Below are positions 16,200 to 26,150 of a stretch of 54,891 bases of DNA, one piece after another. The DNA comes from Comamonas koreensis (GTDB lineage: Bacteria; Pseudomonadota; Gammaproteobacteria; Burkholderiales; Burkholderiaceae_C). The position numbers and the translations under genes are program-made. The notes under the pieces were generated by a model. The model worked only from the letters and a program-made list of their open reading frames with translations, searched no databases and was not told the DNA's origin. How positions within the stretch are numbered: the first letter of the stretch is position 1; each line of letters begins with the position of its first letter. The stretch covers positions 1 to 54,891 of the forward strand of contig NZ_JAJNCT010000027.1 in assembly GCF_021026195.1 (NCBI RefSeq), read 5' to 3'.

Positions 16200-16418
16200 G
16201 AAAAACAGGGCAGGGTGATAACTGGCGGCCATCCTAACCCAGACGGCACCCGCTGGAGGCGCTGGCCCTGTCCGCCGGGTGGCAGTGGCCAACCATGAAT
16301 AAAGCGCTGCAAGCCCCGGCACACAGTGCAGCGGCGTGGCTCGGGCCATGCCAGTATGATTTATGCTTTGTCACCGGCCGTCGCACAGTTTGCTTGCGTA
16401 GGCAAAAAATCCTGATCC

Positions 16419-17045
16419 ATGAGCCGATTACGTACCCGACGCCCCGATTCCTCCCCCTCGGCACAGCCTGCAGGCCTGGCGCAGCCATCGCCATGGCCGG
16501 GTCAGCCGCAGCCCGCTGGCGGCCCCGGGCCTGTGCGCACGCCGCCCGATGCCAACCGCCGTACCACCTGGGTGCTGCTGGCCATCTGGATCGGCGTGAT
16601 GTTTGCGATCTACCTGGTGACCGAGGTCTACCGCAAGCCCAGCGAAGGCAAGGTCATGGCCCATGGTGTGCTGGAGATTCCGCGCGACCGCGATGGCCAT
16701 TTCCGCGTGGCGGGCTCGGTCAACGGGGTGCCGGTGCAGTTCATGGTGGATACCGGTGCCAGCCTGATCAGCATCACCGACGCCGTCGCCGTACGTGCCA
16801 ACCTGGGCGAGGGCGTGCCCATCAGCTTTCAAACCGCCAATGGCGTGCGCCAGGGCATGATGAGCCGGGCCGAGCGGGTTGAGGTCGGCCCGCTGGCGGT
16901 CAATGGCTTGCGCGTCGGCACGGGCTATACCGGCGAGAGCGCGCGCGATGCGCTGCTGGGCCAGAACTTCTTGCGCTATTTTGATGTGAGCATCTCGGGC
17001 AACAGCATGGTGCTCAAGGCCCGCGACAGCGAGGCCATGCGCTAA
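16419..17045 (+). CDS. Membrane-anchored retropepsin-like aspartic protease
   Basis: A 208-residue protein with a proline-rich cytoplasmic N-terminus, one membrane segment (about 51-68, WVLLAIWIGVMFAIYLV) and a C-terminal clan AA aspartic protease domain. The active site is Asp111 in FMVDTGASLISI, and NALLGQNFL-like DALLGQNFLRYFDVSI is the second family signature. This corresponds to the bacterial retropepsin-like family (TIGR02281-type), which probably acts as a dimer in the periplasm on unknown targets. Confidence 0.85.
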   Translation: MSRLRTRRPDSSPSAQPAGLAQPSPWPGQPQPAGGPGPVRTPPDANRRTTWVLLAIWIGVMFAIYLVTEVYRKPSEGKVMAHGVLEIPRDRDGHFRVAGSVNGVPVQFMVDTGASLISITDAVAVRANLGEGVPISFQTANGVRQGMMSRAERVEVGPLAVNGLRVGTGYTGESARDALLGQNFLRYFDVSISGNSMVLKARDSEAMR

Positions 17046-17059
17046 ATCCAGGGCGCTGC

Positions 17060-17491
17060 TCAACCCATGTCCGGCTTGCAGTTGAACGCCGCCTGCAGGC
17101 CATTGTTGCCATCGGGCAGGCGCACAGCCGCCGGTGATGCACTGGCCTCGTACAGACCGACGCAGTGCTGTGCGGCCAGCTCCCGGGCCGCCTCCAGCGC
17201 GGCACCTGCTTGCGCTGGCTGCACCGCGACAAAAACAATATTGCGGCCAATGCTGTAATCGGCCAGCAGACTCTTGTCTTCGGGGGGAAGTTCTTCACGG
17301 TAGGGGCCGCTGCGCGGGGGAAAGCGCTGCATCATCTCCAGGCACCAGGCCTTGAGCGACAACGTGGCGACCGCTGGGTCCTCGTAGTCATGGTGCTCTG
17401 GCCATTCGGTCTGTGCCTGGAACCAGAGACCAAAGGCCGCAGGTTCCCTGGGTGCAGCGGCGGGCGCAAAAACCAGCAAGTGGTAGCTCAT
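17060..17491 (-). CDS. Conserved hypothetical protein (143 residues)
   Basis: A soluble protein beginning MSYHLLVFAPAAAPREPAAFGLWFQAQTEWPEHHDYEDP. The form 'LLVF.P..AP..r..F..W...Q..W.E.h.Y.dP' is one I have seen in many hypothetical proteins of Gram-negatives, but no biochemical role is known to me. The start at 17491 is supported by GGAGG eight bases upstream; a longer frame to 17527 lacks one. It is convergent with the retropepsin gene, with 14 bases between them. Confidence 0.75.
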   Translation of the reverse strand: MSYHLLVFAPAAAPREPAAFGLWFQAQTEWPEHHDYEDPAVATLSLKAWCLEMMQRFPPRSGPYREELPPEDKSLLADYSIGRNIVFVAVQPAQAGAALEAARELAAQHCVGLYEASASPAAVRLPDGNNGLQAAFNCKPDMG

Positions 17492-17601
17492 GGTGTGGCC
17501 TCCAGACGGAGATGCTCTGGACGCCATTTAACCAAAGTGGCGCGGTGCTGTATGTGAGATTTGTCTTACGCGCAGACACTGGCGGGCAGGCTGCGGCGCT
17601 T

Positions 17602-17629
17602 GGCATGCCCAGCGCGTGGTGGGCATGCC
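17602..17629 (-). terminator. Possible terminator hairpin after upp
   Basis: A perfect ten-base inverted repeat GGCATGCCCA / TGGGCATGCC with an eight-base loop lies just past the upp stop codon. No T-run follows on the minus strand, so termination here is uncertain. Confidence 0.35.
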
Positions 17630-17640
17630 GTGGGCAGGGC

Positions 17641-18273
17641 TTACTTGGTGCCGAAGATGCGGTCGCCCGCGTCACCCAGGCCCGGCAGGATGTAGCCGTG
17701 GTCATTGAGCTGGCGGTCCACGGCGGCCGTGTAGATGTCCACATCGGGGTGGGCGGCCTGCATGGTCTTGATGCCTTCAGGGGCGGCCAGCAGGCACATG
17801 AACTTGATGGACTTGGGCTGGCACTTGTTCTTGAGCTGCTGCACGGCGGCGGCGGCCGAGTTGCCGGTGGCCAGCATCGGGTCCACCACGATCACATCGC
17901 GCTCACCCATGTTGTCGGGCATCTTGAAGTAGTACTCGACCGGCTGCAGCGTTTCAGGGTCCCGGTAGAGACCGATGTGGCCAATACGGGCGCCGGGCAC
18001 CACGTTGAGCATGCCGTCGAGGAAGCCATTGCCGGCGCGCAGGATGGAGACCAGGGCCAGTTTCTTGCCGTCGATGACCTTGCCGACCATCTTTTCCATC
18101 GGGGTCTCGATCTCAAGATCCTGCAGTGGGAAGTCGCGCGTGATCTCGTAGGCCATCAGGGTGGACAGCTCGCCGAGCATGCGGCGGAAGCTGTTGGTGG
18201 ATGCTTCCTTGCGGCGCATCAGCGTGAGTTTGTGCTGGACCAGCGGGTGGTCGATGAGGTGAACGGTGCTCAT
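17641..18273 (-). CDS. upp: Uracil phosphoribosyltransferase
   Basis: Salvage enzyme converting uracil and PRPP to UMP in the cytoplasm. The 210-residue protein starts [33 protein letters not shown], the classic Upp N-terminus, and carries the PRPP-binding loop [15 protein letters not shown] and the uracil-binding region near the end ([30 protein letters not shown]). The start at 18273 gives the family-standard N-terminus; a longer frame adds ten residues with no support. Confidence 0.95.
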   Translation of the reverse strand: MSTVHLIDHPLVQHKLTLMRRKEASTNSFRRMLGELSTLMAYEITRDFPLQDLEIETPMEKMVGKVIDGKKLALVSILRAGNGFLDGMLNVVPGARIGHIGLYRDPETLQPVEYYFKMPDNMGERDVIVVDPMLATGNSAAAAVQQLKNKCQPKSIKFMCLLAAPEGIKTMQAAHPDVDIYTAAVDRQLNDHGYILPGLGDAGDRIFGTK

Positions 18274-18386
18274 GGTAGTTGCCAATGTCATTTTTGGCCG
18301 CAATGGTAGCAGCGCAGGCCAGAAGGCGTGCGCGGCCTGTGAATATATTTACCGAATGGTGAGGCTTTTGCGTTGTGCATTGCCCC

Positions 18387-19370
18387 TCATGCAGCCCCGA
18401 GCAATTGCGCGTAGCGGCCCAGGTCCACATTGCCGCCGCTGATCAGCACGCCCACGCGGGCACCTTGCAGATCGACACCACCAAAGCGTGCGCCTGCCAG
18501 GCTCAGCGCGCCGGTGGGCTCGACCACCATCTTCATGCGCTCGGCATAAAAACGCATGCTGTCCACCAACTGCGGGTCGCTGGCGGTGACGATGTCGGTC
18601 ACATCGCGGCGGATGATGGCATAGGTCAGATCGCCCAGTGCCTGCGTCTGTGCGCCATCGGCAATGGTGCGGGGTGTGGCGATCTTCACGATCTCGCCCT
18701 TGCGCAGCGATTGCTGGGCATCGTTGCCGGCCTCTGGCTCCACACCGTAGACCTTGCACTGGGGCGCCATGGCCTTGGCCGACAGCAGGCAGCCCGACAG
18801 CAGGCCGCCGCCGCCCAGGCAGACAAACAGGTAGTCGAGCTGGGGCACGTCCTGGAACAGTTCCATCGCGCTGGTTCCCTGGCCGGCGATCACCTCGGCA
18901 TGGTTGTAGGGTGGCACCAGCGTCATGCCGCGCTCCTGGGCAATGCGATGGCTGATCGCTTCACGGTCCTCGGTAAAACGGTCATAGGTGATAACTTCGG
19001 CACCGTAGCCGCGTGTCGCATCCAGCTTGGCGGCCGGGGCGTCCTCGGGCATCACGATGGCTGCGGGCATGCCCAGAATGCGGGCAGAAAGGGCGATGGC
19101 CTGCGCATGGTTGCCCGAGGAGAAAGCCAGCGCGCCGCGCTTGGCCTGCTCTGGCGAGAAGCGGGCCAGCGCGTTGTAGCCTCCCCGGAACTTGAATGCG
19201 CCCATGCGCTGGTAGTTTTCGCATTTGAAGAAGAACTCTGCCCCCGTCAATTTGTCGAGGGTGGATGAGCGCATCACCGGCGTGCGGTGGGCAACGCCTT
19301 GCAGGCGCTGCGCAGCTGCTTGCACATCGTCAAAAGTGGGGAGGGGGGTGGCGTGGACGGAGGCGTTCAT
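18387..19370 (-). CDS. Threonine/serine dehydratase (PLP fold type II)
   Basis: PLP enzyme of 327 residues that deaminates threonine or serine to 2-oxobutanoate or pyruvate. The PLP lysine is Lys60 in GAFKFRGGYNAL; SSGNHAQAIALSARILG binds the cofactor phosphate side, and LGGGGLLSG is the glycine loop. It lacks the C-terminal ACT-like regulatory domain of biosynthetic IlvA, so it is a catabolic-type enzyme or a serine racemase-like protein. It is not in an operon with its neighbours. Confidence 0.88.
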   Translation of the reverse strand: MNASVHATPLPTFDDVQAAAQRLQGVAHRTPVMRSSTLDKLTGAEFFFKCENYQRMGAFKFRGGYNALARFSPEQAKRGALAFSSGNHAQAIALSARILGMPAAIVMPEDAPAAKLDATRGYGAEVITYDRFTEDREAISHRIAQERGMTLVPPYNHAEVIAGQGTSAMELFQDVPQLDYLFVCLGGGGLLSGCLLSAKAMAPQCKVYGVEPEAGNDAQQSLRKGEIVKIATPRTIADGAQTQALGDLTYAIIRRDVTDIVTASDPQLVDSMRFYAERMKMVVEPTGALSLAGARFGGVDLQGARVGVLISGGNVDLGRYAQLLGAA

Positions 19371-19573
19371 GGTCGGTCAGATGGCAGAGGCGTCGAGGGG
19401 ATTCATGGTAGTGGCATTTTGGCGATTTGGTGTCGCTCTGGTGGTCCGTCCTGCAGATGGCGCTGGGCATTGGCTAGCCAAAGCGTTGAACAGCCTGACG
19501 AACAAGCTTGTGCGCAAACGCAAGTCAGCGCCGGGGACCATGCGTTGCCAGTCGCAGTCTGTAGGTGTTTACG

Positions 19574-19579
19574 TATAAT
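19574..19579 (+). promoter_or_regulatory. Candidate -10 element of the ABC importer operon
   Basis: A perfect TATAAT lies 39 bases before the start of the binding-protein gene. No consensus -35 is found at 16-18 bases upstream; TTGCCA at 19545-19550 is too far (23 bases). Possible activator-dependent promoter. Confidence 0.4.
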
Positions 19580-19618
19580 CGGCCGCTTGTATGGGCTTAT
19601 GTAGCTAAAGGTTGGGGT

Positions 19619-20383
19619 ATGTGGAACAAAAAAATTGCGCTGGCCATCGGTGCCGCAGCGGTCTCGGTGTTGGCAGCAGGCGCCGCGCAAGCGCAGGGCC
19701 GTGATCTGGTGGTGGCCTCCAGCGCGACCTATGCACCTTTTGCGTTCGAGAACAAAGACAAGCAGATCGTCGGCTTTGACATCGATATCGTCAATGCCAT
19801 CGCCAAGCAGCAGGGCATGAAGCTGCGCATCGTCAACACGCCGTTCAGCAGCATCTTTGCGTCGCTCAACAATGGCGATGTGGACTTTGTCATCTCCGGC
19901 GTGACCATCAACGACAAGCGCAAGCAGAGCTTTGATTTCTCCCAGCCTTATTTTGACGCCCGCCAGCTGATCGCCGTGCCCAAGGACAGCACGGTCGCAT
20001 CGCTCAAGGACCTCAAGGACAAGAAGGTGTCGGTGGTCAGCGGCTCGACCGGTGACGATGTGATGAGCCGCGAAGTCGGCAAGACCAGCCCCAATATCCG
20101 TCGCTTCGAGAGCACGCCGCTGATCATCTCCGAGCTGGCCGCAGGCGGCGTGGATGCCGCCATTGGCGACAATGGTGTCATCGCCTACCGCGTCTCGCAG
20201 TACCCCGCGCTGAAGACTGTGGATGACGCCAGCTTCCCCAAGGAGCATTTCGGCATCGTCGTGCGCAAGGGCGACAAGGCCTTGCAAGAGAAGATCAACG
20301 CCGGCCTGGCTGCCATCCGCGCCGATGGCAGCTACAACGTGATCTACAAGAAGTGGTTCAACCAGGACTACAAGCCCCAATAA
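19619..20383 (+). CDS. Amino-acid ABC transporter periplasmic binding protein
   Basis: Family 3 solute-binding protein of 254 residues with a signal peptide MWNKKIALAIGAAAVSVLAAGAAQA. The mature protein has the SBP_bac_3 pattern: DLVVASSATYAPFAFENKDKQIVGFDIDIVNAIA, DFVISGVTINDKRKQSFDFSQPYFDARQLIAV and VSGSTGDDVM. It resembles glutamine/polar amino-acid receptors (GlnH type). The start at 19619 has AAAGG eight bases upstream. The permease gene follows after an intrinsic terminator, which would give more receptor than permease. Confidence 0.9.
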   Translation: MWNKKIALAIGAAAVSVLAAGAAQAQGRDLVVASSATYAPFAFENKDKQIVGFDIDIVNAIAKQQGMKLRIVNTPFSSIFASLNNGDVDFVISGVTINDKRKQSFDFSQPYFDARQLIAVPKDSTVASLKDLKDKKVSVVSGSTGDDVMSREVGKTSPNIRRFESTPLIISELAAGGVDAAIGDNGVIAYRVSQYPALKTVDDASFPKEHFGIVVRKGDKALQEKINAGLAAIRADGSYNVIYKKWFNQDYKPQ

Positions 20384-20404
20384 GGCGGCTGCGACTTCCG
20401 CTGC

Positions 20405-20434
20405 AATGACGGCCCGTTGGCCGTCATTTTGTTT
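20405..20434 (+). terminator. Intrinsic terminator between binding protein and permease
   Basis: A perfect ten-base stem AATGACGGCC / GGCCGTCATT with loop CGTT is followed by TTGTTT. It lies between the binding-protein stop and the permease start and probably acts as a partial terminator that lowers permease expression. Confidence 0.75.
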
Positions 20435-20448
20435 GAAAGAATTGATTG

Positions 20449-21225
20449 ATGGACAACAACACCCCTGTAGAGTGGTTCGGCTGGTTCCGCCCCGACATCC
20501 TGGTGGAATACAAGCAGATGTTTTGGCAGGGTGCGATGGTCACCATCGGCATGACGGTGGCCTGCGTGATCATGGGCTGCGCGCTGGGCCTGATGCTGGC
20601 CCTGGCACGCCTGGCCGACACCCGCCACCAGCCCTGGAAGGGCGTGTGCAAATACCTGCTGCGCTGGCCATCGACCGCCTATGTCAGCTTCTTCCGGGGC
20701 ACGCCGCTGTTCGTGCAGATCCTGCTGATGCACTTTGCGGTGATGCCGTTGTTCGTTCACCCGGTCAATGGGCTGATCATCAGCGGTGACCTGGCGCGCA
20801 CGCTCAAGCAGGACCATGGCGCGCTGATGTCCGGTGTGGTGGCGTTGACGCTCAACTCGGCAGCCTATATCTCCGAGGTGTTCCGCGCCGGCATCCAGTC
20901 GATCGCGATTGGCCAGAAACAGGCGGGCATGTCGCTGGGCATGACGCATGGCCAGATGATGCGCTATGTGGTGATTCCGCAGGCCTTCCGCCGCATGCTG
21001 CCTCCGCTGGGCAACAACATGATCTCGCTGCTCAAGGACACCTCGCTGGTCTCCGCCATTGGGCTGGCCGAGATGGCCTATGCCGCGCGTACCGTGGCCG
21101 GTGCCTATGGCCGCTACTGGGAGCCTTACCTGGCCGTTGCGCTGGCCTACTGGCTGATGACCTTCATGCTGACCCTGGGCCTGCGGGCGCTGGAAAACCA
21201 TCTGGCACGCACCGATCGCAGTTGA
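20449..21225 (+). CDS. Amino-acid ABC transporter permease (HisM/GlnP family)
   Basis: A 258-residue inner-membrane protein with about five membrane segments. It has the family's N-terminal YVSFFRGTPLFVQILLMHF and the EAA loop YISEVFRAGIQSIAIGQKQAGMSLGMTHGQMMRYVVIPQAFRRMLPPLGN, which docks the ATPase. ATG 20449 is preferred over the TTG at 20446. It works with the upstream binding protein. No ATP-binding subunit follows: a terminator and a convergent gene end the operon, so the ATPase must come from elsewhere. Confidence 0.92.
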   Translation: MDNNTPVEWFGWFRPDILVEYKQMFWQGAMVTIGMTVACVIMGCALGLMLALARLADTRHQPWKGVCKYLLRWPSTAYVSFFRGTPLFVQILLMHFAVMPLFVHPVNGLIISGDLARTLKQDHGALMSGVVALTLNSAAYISEVFRAGIQSIAIGQKQAGMSLGMTHGQMMRYVVIPQAFRRMLPPLGNNMISLLKDTSLVSAIGLAEMAYAARTVAGAYGRYWEPYLAVALAYWLMTFMLTLGLRALENHLARTDRS

Positions 21226-21243
21226 TTGCGCAGCGCATAAGCG

Positions 21244-21274
21244 AAAAAGCCGGCAATTGAACTGCCGGCTTTTT
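21244..21274. terminator. Bidirectional intrinsic terminator
   Basis: A perfect stem AAAAAGCCGGCA / TGCCGGCTTTTT with a seven-base loop lies between the convergent permease and HerA-like ATPase genes and has A and T tracts on the respective sides. Confidence 0.88.
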
Positions 21275-21293
21275 CTTTGCGGTGCGTCCCAGC

Positions 21294-22820
21294 CTACTTT
21301 TTGCCGCCCATGATGCTGCCCAGCACGCCGCGCAGAATCTGGTTGCCCAGCTTGGTGCCAAAGGAGCGGGCGGTGGACTTGGCCATCGACTGCACAATGC
21401 CGTCCTTTTTGCCGCCGCGCGGGCCGGTGGTGCCAAACAGGATGTCGTTGATGCTGCCCATCAGGCCACCATCCTCGGCACCTGCACCGGCAGTGCCAGC
21501 AGCCGCGCCTGCGCCCGGCTTGCCGCCTTGCGCTGCGCTGGCCTGACCGGCGCGAGCCTTCAGGATCTCGTAGGCCGACTCGCGGTCCACCGGCGTGTCG
21601 TAGACGCCTGCGACCAGAGAGTTCTTCAGCAAGGCCTGGCGTTGCTCGGTAGTGATGGGGCCAATCTGGCTGCCGGGTGGCAGCACATAGACGCGCTCGG
21701 TCACGCTGGGGCGGCCTTTTTCGTCCAGAAAGCTGACGAGCGCCTCGCCCACGGCCAGCTCGGTGATCGCGGTCTCGATGTTCAGGCCCGGGTTGGCGCG
21801 CATCGTGGTCGCCGTGGCCTTGACGGCCTTCTGGTCGCGTGGCGTGAAGGCACGCAGCGCATGCTGCACGCGGTTGCCCAGCTGGGCGAGCACGCTGTCG
21901 GGAATGTCCAGCGGGTTCTGCGTGACGAAATACACGCCCACGCCCTTGGAGCGCACCAGGCGCACGACCAGTTCGATACGCTCTTGCAGCACCTTGGGTG
22001 CGTCATTGAACAGCAAGTGGGCCTCGTCAAAGAAGAACACCAGTTTGGGCTTGTCCGGGTCGCCAATTTCCGGGAGCTTCTCGTACAGATCGGATAGCAT
22101 CCACAGCAGGAAGGTGGAGTACAGGCGCGGCGAATTCATCAGCTTGTCGGCCGCCAGGATGTTGATCACCCCTTGCGTGCCCACGGTCTGCATCATGTCG
22201 TCGATGTTGAGCATGGGCTCGCCAAAGAAGCTGTTGCCGCCTTGCTGCTCGATCTGCAGCAGACCGCGCTGGATGGCGCCCACGCTGGCCGAGCTGATGT
22301 TGCCGTAGTCGGTGGTGAACTGCTTGGCGTTCTCACCCACGTACGACAGCATCGCGCGCAGGTCCTTGAGGTCAAGCAGCAGCATGCCGTTGTCATCGGC
22401 GATCTTGAACACCAGGTTGAGCACGCCCATCTGCGTGTCGTTCAGGTCCAGCATGCGGCCCAGCAGCAGCGGGCCCATGTCCGATATGGTGGCGCGCACC
22501 GGGTGGCCTTGCTCGCCAAACACATCCCATAAGGTGGTGGGGCAGGCCTTGGGCGTGGGCAGGCCAATACCACGGTCTTGCAAGGTGGCGGCCAGCTTGC
22601 CGCCAATCTGGCCCACCTGGCTGATGCCGGTCAAATCCCCCTTGATATCGGCCATGAACACCGGCACGCCAATGCCCGAGAATCCCTCGGCCAATGTCTG
22701 AAGGGTTACAGTCTTGCCCGTGCCGGTCGCGCCGGTGATCAGTCCGTGTCGATTGGCCAGGCCAGGAAGCAAAAAACACTCCGTTGTGCCATTTTTGGCA
22801 ACCAGTAGGGGTTCAGCCAT
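21294..22820 (-). CDS. HerA-like ATPase, DUF853 (YjgR family)
   Basis: A 508-residue P-loop ATPase of the FtsK/HerA class. Walker A is GATGTGKT (residues 30-37) and Walker B is [13 protein letters not shown]; a QN-type sensor follows in [11 protein letters not shown]. The N-terminal [26 protein letters not shown] and the C-terminal [14 protein letters not shown] with a Gly/Ala-rich linker and [19 protein letters not shown] are typical of the YjgR family, whose role is not established. The start at 22820 has GGAGAGG nearby upstream. It is divergent from the yebC-purD unit. Confidence 0.88.
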   Translation of the reverse strand: MAEPLLVAKNGTTECFLLPGLANRHGLITGATGTGKTVTLQTLAEGFSGIGVPVFMADIKGDLTGISQVGQIGGKLAATLQDRGIGLPTPKACPTTLWDVFGEQGHPVRATISDMGPLLLGRMLDLNDTQMGVLNLVFKIADDNGMLLLDLKDLRAMLSYVGENAKQFTTDYGNISSASVGAIQRGLLQIEQQGGNSFFGEPMLNIDDMMQTVGTQGVINILAADKLMNSPRLYSTFLLWMLSDLYEKLPEIGDPDKPKLVFFFDEAHLLFNDAPKVLQERIELVVRLVRSKGVGVYFVTQNPLDIPDSVLAQLGNRVQHALRAFTPRDQKAVKATATTMRANPGLNIETAITELAVGEALVSFLDEKGRPSVTERVYVLPPGSQIGPITTEQRQALLKNSLVAGVYDTPVDRESAYEILKARAGQASAAQGGKPGAGAAAGTAGAGAEDGGLMGSINDILFGTTGPRGGKKDGIVQSMAKSTARSFGTKLGNQILRGVLGSIMGGKK

Positions 22821-22898
22821 CGTAGGTTTCCTCTCCAGCATCAAAGTCAAAAGTAAAATCGCAGTCTAGCTAGATAAAACAATAGCAAAGGAAATTCT

Positions 22899-23618
22899 GT
22901 GGCAGGACACAGCAAATGGGCCAATATTCAACACCGCAAGGGTCGTCAGGACGAAAAACGCGGCAAGGTTTGGACCCGTATCATTCGTGAAATTATGGTC
23001 GCTGCGCGCCAGGGCGGCGCAGATTTGAGCGCAAACCCGCGTTTGCGTCTGGCGATCGACAAGGCCAAGGCCGCCAACATGCCGGCCGACAACATCAAGC
23101 GCAACATCGACAAGGCCACCGGCAACCTTGAAGGCGTGACCTATGAGGAAATTCGCTACGAAGGCTATGGCATCGGTGGCGCGGCCATCATTGTCGACAC
23201 GATGACGGACAACCGCGTGCGCACCGTGGCCGATGTGCGCCATGCGTTCAGCAAGCACGGCGGCAACATGGGCACCGAAGGCTCGGTGTCCTTCCAGTTC
23301 CGCAACCTGGGGCAGCTGGTGTTTGCACCGGGTGCCGATGAGGAAAAGATCATGGAAGTGGCGCTGGAAGCCGGCGCCGATGATGTGATCACCGATGAGG
23401 AGGGCGCCGTCGAAGTGCTGACGCCCCCGTCAGAATTTGAAGCGGTGCGCAATGCGCTGGAGGCAGCGGGCTTCAAGCCCGAAGTGGCCGAGGTGACGAT
23501 GCGCCCCGAAAATACCGTAGATCTGGATGAGGAAGGTGCGGCCAAGATGCAAAAATTGCTGGACGCACTGGAAGATCTGGATGATGTTCAAGATGTTTAC
23601 CATAACGCGGCGCTATGA
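22899..23618 (+). CDS. YebC/PmpR-family protein
   Basis: A 239-residue cytoplasmic protein starting (GTG) [23 protein letters not shown], the invariant family N-terminus, with an AAAGG six bases upstream. YebC/TACO1-type proteins were first called transcription regulators and are now linked to translation of proline-rich stretches; which role applies here cannot be told. Conserved [13 protein letters not shown] and [19 protein letters not shown] are visible. The last codons overlap the purD start (ATGA), so the two are coupled. Confidence 0.94.
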   Translation: MAGHSKWANIQHRKGRQDEKRGKVWTRIIREIMVAARQGGADLSANPRLRLAIDKAKAANMPADNIKRNIDKATGNLEGVTYEEIRYEGYGIGGAAIIVDTMTDNRVRTVADVRHAFSKHGGNMGTEGSVSFQFRNLGQLVFAPGADEEKIMEVALEAGADDVITDEEGAVEVLTPPSEFEAVRNALEAAGFKPEVAEVTMRPENTVDLDEEGAAKMQKLLDALEDLDDVQDVYHNAAL

Positions 23619-24892
23619 AGGTACTTGTGATTGGTGGCGGCGGCCGTGAACACGCAATGGCCTGGAAGTTGGCGCAATCGCCCAAGGTCTCCAAGGTCTA
23701 TGTAGCCCCGGGCAACGCAGGCACGGCACGCGACAAGCGTCTGGAAAACCTGCCGATCACCGATGTGGTCCAGCTGCGCGAATGGGCACAGGACAACGGC
23801 GTGCAGCTGTCTGTCGTCGGCCCCGAGGCACCCTTGGCCGCCGGCGTGGTGGACGAGTTCCGCGCCCACGGCATGAAGATCTTCGGCCCGACCAAGGCCG
23901 CAGCGCAACTGGAAAGCTCCAAGGCCTTCTCCAAGGATTTCATGGCACGCCATGGCATCCCGACGGCGCAGTACGAGACCTTCAGCGACCCGGTGGCGGC
24001 CCATGCCTACATCGACAAGCTGGGCGCGCCCATCGTCGTCAAGGCGGACGGCCTGGCTGCCGGCAAGGGCGTGGTGGTCGCTACCACCGCCCAGGAAGCA
24101 CACGATGCGGTCGACTTCATGTTGGTGGACAACAAATACGGCGTCGCCCATAACGACGGCGGCGCCCGCGTGGTGATCGAGGAGTTCCTCGACGGCGAGG
24201 AAGCCAGCTTCATCGTGCTGTGCGACGGCAAGAGCGTGGCGGCCATGGCGACCAGCCAGGACCACAAGCGCCTCAAGGACGGCGACCAGGGCCCCAACAC
24301 CGGCGGCATGGGTGCCTACTCGCCCGCTCCCGTAGTGACGGCCGATGTGCATGCCCGCGCGATGCGCGAGATCATCCTGCCCACCATCCGTGGCATGGAA
24401 AAAGACGGCATTCCCTACACCGGCTTTTTGTACGCAGGCCTGATGATCGACAAGGCGGGTCACCCCAAGACCCTGGAGTTCAACTGCCGCATGGGTGACC
24501 CGGAAACCCAGCCGATCATGATGCGCCTCAAGAGCGATCTGGTCGATGTGATGCAGGCTGCCACCGACGGCAAGCTCGACCAGATCGAGCTGCAATGGGA
24601 CCGCCGCACTGCGCTGGGCGTGGTGATGGCTGCCCATGGCTACCCGGACGCACCCCGCAAGGGCGATGTGATCACCGGCCTGCCTGAGGACGAAGAAGAA
24701 GTGATGGTTTTCCACGCCGGCACCACGGTGCAGGATGGCAAGCCCGTTACCAGCGGTGGTCGCGTGCTGTGTGTGACCGCCTTGGCCGACAACGTCAAGC
24801 AGGCGCAGCAGCGTGTGTATGCCGCTGCCGCGCAGGTGCATTTCGATGGCGCGCAATACCGCCACGACATCGGCTACCGCGCGGTCAAGTGA
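23615..24892 (+). CDS. purD: Phosphoribosylamine--glycine ligase PurD
   Basis: ATP-grasp enzyme that makes GAR in purine synthesis. The 425-residue sequence starts [23 protein letters not shown] and shows [33 protein letters not shown] (ATP-binding), [12 protein letters not shown], the signature [12 protein letters not shown] and [13 protein letters not shown]. Length and domain order are normal. Its ATG overlaps the yebC stop by four bases. Confidence 0.97.
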   Translation: MKVLVIGGGGREHAMAWKLAQSPKVSKVYVAPGNAGTARDKRLENLPITDVVQLREWAQDNGVQLSVVGPEAPLAAGVVDEFRAHGMKIFGPTKAAAQLESSKAFSKDFMARHGIPTAQYETFSDPVAAHAYIDKLGAPIVVKADGLAAGKGVVVATTAQEAHDAVDFMLVDNKYGVAHNDGGARVVIEEFLDGEEASFIVLCDGKSVAAMATSQDHKRLKDGDQGPNTGGMGAYSPAPVVTADVHARAMREIILPTIRGMEKDGIPYTGFLYAGLMIDKAGHPKTLEFNCRMGDPETQPIMMRLKSDLVDVMQAATDGKLDQIELQWDRRTALGVVMAAHGYPDAPRKGDVITGLPEDEEEVMVFHAGTTVQDGKPVTSGGRVLCVTALADNVKQAQQRVYAAAAQVHFDGAQYRHDIGYRAVK

Positions 24893-24922
24893 CCGTTCGC
24901 AAGCCCACAGTGAGCCAGGCCC

Positions 24923-25882
24923 GTGCTGTCCTCTTCCGTTGACCAACTGAACGCCGGGGCCGAGGCCCTGGCGGTGGCCGCCTATCTGCAGTCGCTGCAG
25001 GCCTCGATCACCGATGCGGTCGAAGCGCTGGAGCAGGAGGCAGGCAGCAACGTCCGCTTTCTGGCCGATGCCTGGCAAAAGGCGCCAGGTGAGAAGCTGC
25101 AAGGCCAGGGTCTGACCAAGATCCTGGAAGGCGGCTCGGTGTTCGAGCGTGCAGGCGTGGGCTTTTCGCAGGTGCGGGGCCCGCAGCTGCCACCCTCGGC
25201 CACCCAGCACCGTCCCGAGCTGGCGGGTGCGCCTTTCACCGCCATGGGCGTGTCGCTGGTCTTCCATCCACGCAACCCCTATGTGCCAACCGTGCACATG
25301 AATGTGCGCATGATCGCCGCAGGCCACCCCGGCCAGCCCGCCACCTGCTGGTTTGGCGGCGGCATGGACCTGACGCCGTTCTACCCCTTTGCCGAAGACG
25401 CGCAGCATTTTCACCAGGTCTGCCACGATGCGGTGGCGCCTTTCGGTGCCGATCTGTACCCGCGCTTCAAGCAGTGGTGTGACAGCTATTTCTTCCTCAA
25501 GCACCGCAACGAAGCGCGTGGCATCGGCGGCATCTTTTTTGATGATTTCTCCGAGCTGGGTTTTGAGGGTGGCTTTGCGATGCTGCAGTCGGTGGGCGAT
25601 GCCTTTTTGAAGGCCTACCTGCCCATCGTGCAGCGCCGCAAGGACCAGGCCTATGGCGAGCGCGAGCGGGACTTTCAGCTCTACCGGCGCGGCCGCTATG
25701 TGGAGTTCAACCTGGTCTGGGACCGGGGCACCCACTTTGGTCTGCAATCCGGCGGGCGCACGGAATCGATCCTCCTGTCGATGCCGCCCTTGGCCAGCTG
25801 GAGCTACCAGCGCCAGGACCCTGAGGGCTCGCCCGAAGCGCGCTTGCTGGCGGAGTTTTTGCAGCCGCGTGATTGGCTGTGA
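24923..25882 (+). CDS. hemF: Oxygen-dependent coproporphyrinogen III oxidase HemF
   Basis: Heme-pathway enzyme that converts coproporphyrinogen III to protoporphyrinogen IX using O2. The 319-residue protein has [82 protein letters not shown] and [33 protein letters not shown], all family hallmarks. It starts with GTG at 24923, 30 bases after purD. In many Burkholderiales nadD follows; here it does not. Confidence 0.96.
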   Translation: MLSSSVDQLNAGAEALAVAAYLQSLQASITDAVEALEQEAGSNVRFLADAWQKAPGEKLQGQGLTKILEGGSVFERAGVGFSQVRGPQLPPSATQHRPELAGAPFTAMGVSLVFHPRNPYVPTVHMNVRMIAAGHPGQPATCWFGGGMDLTPFYPFAEDAQHFHQVCHDAVAPFGADLYPRFKQWCDSYFFLKHRNEARGIGGIFFDDFSELGFEGGFAMLQSVGDAFLKAYLPIVQRRKDQAYGERERDFQLYRRGRYVEFNLVWDRGTHFGLQSGGRTESILLSMPPLASWSYQRQDPEGSPEARLLAEFLQPRDWL

Positions 25883-26150
25883 ACCTGCCAGCCAGGGCTG
25901 CCGGTTCCGTGCGGGAGGGGTAGCCCGAACGCCTTTTGCTGGCCCGGCGCCCATGCCGCAAGGCCATACCAGAGCGCCATTTGGCGCAGCCTGCGTATAA
26001 TTCGCTTTCCGCTGACCGTATGCATGCCCCATCGCAGGCTGCGCGGCAGCTTCTCTTGAAGGCTTTGCCCTTTTGCCACTGCGTGTTGACGCGATCAACA
26101 ATAACTGCAACACGCGCTATAGTAGAAACACTTTCATCCATCACCTACTG
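25883..26150. other. 268-base gap between hemF and rsfS
   Basis: No gene was found in this gap, where nadD is often located in related bacteria. TATAAT at 25996-26001 and TATAGT at 26118-26123 are possible -10 elements for rsfS, and TTGACG at 26086-26091 resembles a -35, but their spacings do not form a good pair. Confidence 0.4.

Noticed and set aside
23597..26113. A very long minus-strand open frame opposite yebC, purD and hemF
   Set aside because: It mirrors the codon bias of three clearly real plus-strand genes and its translation has His/Gln/Arg-rich, motif-free character; a shadow frame.
26086..26123. Sigma-70 promoter for rsfS from TTGACG and TATAGT
   Set aside because: The spacer is 26 bases, too long for a normal sigma-70 promoter.
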